Positions 61,214 to 64,000 of a stretch of 64,000 nucleotides of DNA are shown one piece after another (position 1 is the first letter of the stretch; every line of letters starts with the position of its first letter). The notes under the pieces were generated by a model. That model saw only the letters and a list, made by a program, of their open reading frames with translations. It made no database searches and was not told the origin of the DNA. This DNA comes from Camillea tinctor (taxonomy: Eukaryota > Ascomycota > Sordariomycetes > Xylariales > Xylariaceae): assembly GCA_022578605.1 (NCBI GenBank), contig MU394070.1, positions 434,001 to 498,000 of the forward strand, in the 5' to 3' direction. Position numbers and translations under genes: made by a program.

Positions 61214-61268
61214 ACTACTACTACTACTGCTAGCTTATACATACTAAATGACTAGTAGTAGTAGTAGT
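61214..61268. repeat. ACT/AGT inverted microsatellite (hairpin)
   Basis: Five ACT units at 61214-61228 face five AGT units at 61254-61268, a perfect 15-bp inverted repeat with a 25-base loop. Confidence 0.8.
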
Positions 61269-62391
61269 AATAGTAGTAACTGGAGGATTTCTCCCGTTCT
61301 ATCCTTTCCCGTATCGGGCCGTATCTATCCATCACACCGGTAAACAACGGCGTGCTCTATACCCATCCAGACTAATTCATTGTCCCTTTTTCTTCTATGG
61401 TCTTTTGTCTTACTGCTAAGTCTAAGCCCAAATTTCAGCCATACCATCCCCGCCTATGTTGAAAACTCGACTTATACACCATACCCACACCGGCCCGCCT
61501 CAAGCGGTTGGGTTATTGATGGACCGGCCCCATACTCCATCCCTTCCTGGTGGTAACCCTCCTCGCCCCTCCTTTTCCTAAAGACCCAGGGACCCGGAGA
61601 TCAGGGCAAAAAGCCCATAGATTTCCGGCTGGGCAGGCATTCGCAAGGCCGCAAAGGTGCAGGAGAGAATTGACAGCTCGTCACACTGGTTTCCACCCCA
61701 TAAGCCCAGAAAACCCCTGCTCCATCCACCGCGAATCTGTACGTAACTCCAAAATTACACATCCCCACAAATTCCTTACAGGGCAAGGCATATTCGCCCG
61801 CTGCTCTTCTACGCTATGATTGCCATGATTGCTATGGCCGTACACATATCAGCTACTACGGGCAAAGATATCATTTAACTGTGCACTGTGAAGTGGTCTA
61901 TTGGAATTGGAACCTTCCAAAAAAAATATGACTGAAATTTCTCTTAACTATAGGGGTCGGTCATGATAGTTCGTGTGACTATCCCTTCTCCCCCTTTTTT
62001 TTGTCTCTTCAAATCGTCTATGCATAAAAGTAGTACATGATAAAACGCATTCCTAAAAAAAAAAAACGCCACCCATGTGATTAACTAATGTGCTTCTGCC
62101 GCTGGTAGCTGCAGAAGAAGTAAAAAAATAATCAATAGGGATAGTCCTTCCCCCCCAAAAAGGAATAGAGAATAGTTGTACATAATAGCCGGCGCCCCCA
62201 AGGTATCTCGTATGCCAGCAAGCCTGTTCCACCTGCTATAGCTCAATTCTATGCTCGTGTTTTCGTCGCAACCAGAAGAATCAAACCCTAATGTATGTAT
62301 ATATAGAGATAGATGATAAGAAATATGACCAGAGATACTGAGTCAGATGGTCCTATACTCGTGAAGAAGCTCTTATATTCGTCTAAGTGAA

Positions 62392-63721
62392 TCATCTCTT
62401 CGTGAATGGAGGCATTGGCGCTAAAAGGTTGTTGCTTCCGGTATGGGGCATGGTCATGGGAGGTAGTTGTGCTGGGGGCGCCGCCAGATGCCCTGGCGAG
62501 TTGCCGAGAGGTCTCGGAGGTGCATTGTAAGCACTGTAGTCTTCGGTCCCACGCAGATCTAAAGTACCAATGTCGAACCGCTTAGAACAGCCATCTTCCA
62601 TGTGCCTGCGGTGGTGGTGAGTTAGCAAATCATGCAGAGGGATGAGAAAAGAGCTCAAAGTAGCGAACGAGACTCCCACTCCCGACAGACACTTACCTCC
62701 TAAGAGTATCCTTCCGCGCAAACATGCGCCCACAGTAATCGCACTTGTGGTTTCTCTCCTTCATGTGAACACTTTGGTTATGCCTCTGGAGGTCCGTCTT
62801 TCGCACAAACTTCTTGTTGCAGTCAGGGACGGTACAAGGGAAGGGGTATTCCCGTTTCTCGTCGTGCGTCTCCATATGCGCTTTGAAGTTGTAGCTTCTA
62901 CTAAAGAGCTTTCCGCAGCCCTTGACCTCACACTGAAAGTTGGCTTCCTCTTTTGTAGTAAGCTTCCGCGGCTGTCTCCTCTGCGTTCGCGCTACCTTGA
63001 CAGACGGGCGCCTATCCGGCATTAACGAGGGGCCGGCGTAATACTGTTCAGGCTCGAGAGGCGGATACTCGGCCCTAGGCCACGACCCCGAAGGAACATC
63101 CGACAGGTAGCCCGAGCTACCAGCGTTAGACCCATAACTACTAGGTTCCACCGGTATGGCATGGGCCGAGTGAGGGGAGGGGTACTGGGAGAGTTCCGCT
63201 CCGCTGGAGTAATCGGTGGCGGCAGCACCAGCGGTTTCCATCTTTACTCGTGGGATCGGCGAGACGCTCTGGTGGTAAGGATAGTGATGTCTGAAGGACG
63301 GGTCCGGAGAACGAGAAGATGTAGATGTTAGGTGAGAAGACGTATTTGTGTTGATCATAGCTGCCTGGGCCGGGTGAGACGAGTACATATCGTGGCTATA
63401 CGGCGTATGCATTGTTGGTTCGTAGTTAGTGAAAGTGTCGTAATCCGCTGATAGTATGCTCGGGGCACCCGATGACGACGTAGAATGCATCACCGCAGCC
63501 CCGTTCCAGTCGGCTGAAGTCATCACATCTAAAGGAGGCAGGGAACTTCCAGTGTCCATATTAGAGGACAAGGCGGCGCAAGCCTGGTGGTCAAATAAAG
63601 AGACCTTGAAGAGAGGGTCTACTAGATCGGGTGACGGGTAGTCTAGGGAAGGACTTCCTGGGTAATTTGTATTTGGAGAAGACGCCGCCGACCTAGTCAG
63701 GGACGGAGGTGAAAGATCCAT
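62392..63721 (-). CDS. C2H2 zinc-finger transcription factor
   Basis: Two exons, 63721-62697 and 62605-62392, with a 91-bp GTAAGT..CAG intron, give 412 residues. The first ATG in the open frame is at 63721 (MDLSPPSLTRSA); the frame runs further upstream but only with a TTG start, and the window ends soon after, so an upstream exon is possible. A Ser/Pro/Tyr-rich region of about 240 residues, likely for activation, leads into three fingers. Finger 1 is CEVKGC..HMETH (about 264-286), finger 2 is CTVPDC..HNQSVH (about 296-319), and finger 3 is CDYC..H then C (Cys327, Cys330, His343, Cys348). The intron falls inside finger 3. The TGEKP-like linkers are replaced by DEKREYPFP and MKERNHK. It should be a nuclear DNA-binding regulator. 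It may belong to the Swi5/Ace2-like group; I cannot name an orthologue. Confidence 0.85.
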
Positions 63722-64000
63722 CACGGGGCTTCTGGTCGTAGGACAAACCCTTTGGTTATAAGAGAAGGAGGGGGGGGTGGGAGTTGGGATGAGGGAAGAG
63801 GGAGACAACAGTTCTTGTACAACAATGGTTCGGTGGTAACGGTGGTGTTTATGTAAGTAGTCCCCGTCTAACGGTTCTGCTGATGGAGGTGGTGTCAACC
63901 GAGCCAAGTTGGTGTTTCGGTATGGATATGGAAAGGCTGAGAGACAAGGCCAGTGGGAAGTGTGAAGATAGATATATAAGATGTCACTCAGGGTAGAGAG
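63722..64000. other. Upstream region of the zinc-finger gene
   Basis: Open on the minus strand up to 63907 without an ATG; probably 5' leader or promoter. A CT-rich stretch on the coding strand (63760-63800) fits a fungal promoter. Confidence 0.4.

Larger units (their letters stand above)
50705..62391. other. Gene-free stretch of 11.7 kb
   Basis: No coding gene supported: frames are short, low in complexity, and many lack an ATG. Landmarks are: a reversed TTAAGGGGGGAGGG word near 52251-52265; a GC-rich patch at 53294-53360; a run of 18 C at 54069-54086; ATG/AAT repeats near 53587-53626; a GAA run at 59741-59765; a 15-bp tandem repeat at 59805-59842; and an ACT/AGT hairpin at 61214-61268. A 33-residue ATG frame on the minus strand at 56503 (MAYEPTQTIEEGSYITVE) looks vaguely coding, but no second exon was found. 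Confidence 0.5.

Overview
This window looks like a chromosomal segment of a filamentous ascomycete (Pezizomycotina, most likely a sordariomycete; Xylariales is a guess). Genes have short introns of about 48-134 bp with GT..AG ends and small exons. Promoters carry long pyrimidine tracts, and spacers are rich in TAGGTA/TACCTA words. Proteins such as the ATG18 PROPPIN, the fused TYW4/PPM2 enzyme and the Bsc6-type MFS carrier are typical of this group. Taxonomy is inferred from texture and protein types only.

Left part (1-12.2 kb): no gene can be supported. The first 4.9 kb is spacer with simple repeats. From about 4.9 to 11.3 kb the texture changes: pyrimidine runs and TAGGTA words mostly vanish, and stop-broken minus-strand pieces resemble an LTR-retrotransposon integrase. 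Three copies of a polypurine-tract-like word occur here, so this is read as old, decayed retroelement sequence.

Centre (12.2-29.7 kb): an adhesin-like type II membrane protein; CIA1 (cytosolic Fe-S assembly WD40 protein); a low-complexity protein of unknown function; TFB1 (TFIIH core subunit) head-to-head with KGD1 (mitochondrial 2-oxoglutarate dehydrogenase E1); then a 2OG-Fe(II) oxygenase tail-to-tail with an NCS1 nucleobase-type permease. The oxygenase needs a GC-AG intron to obtain its N-terminus.

Right-centre (32.1-50.7 kb): an MFS transporter ending 28 bp from the end of the six-exon TYW4/PPM2 wybutosine gene; ATG18 divergent from TYW4; a PPS1-like dual-specificity phosphatase with a second, degenerate phosphatase site; and, divergent from it, a DDHD-domain phospholipase A1.

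Right end (50.7-64 kb): about 11.7 kb with no supportable gene, then a three-finger C2H2 transcription factor on the minus strand.

Most genes are housekeeping and unrelated in pathway. The one pair that may work together is the oxygenase and the NCS1 permease. No clearly novel multi-gene system is visible. Gene models give exon borders that I worked out by hand from splice sites and reading frame; each joins in frame to a complete protein.
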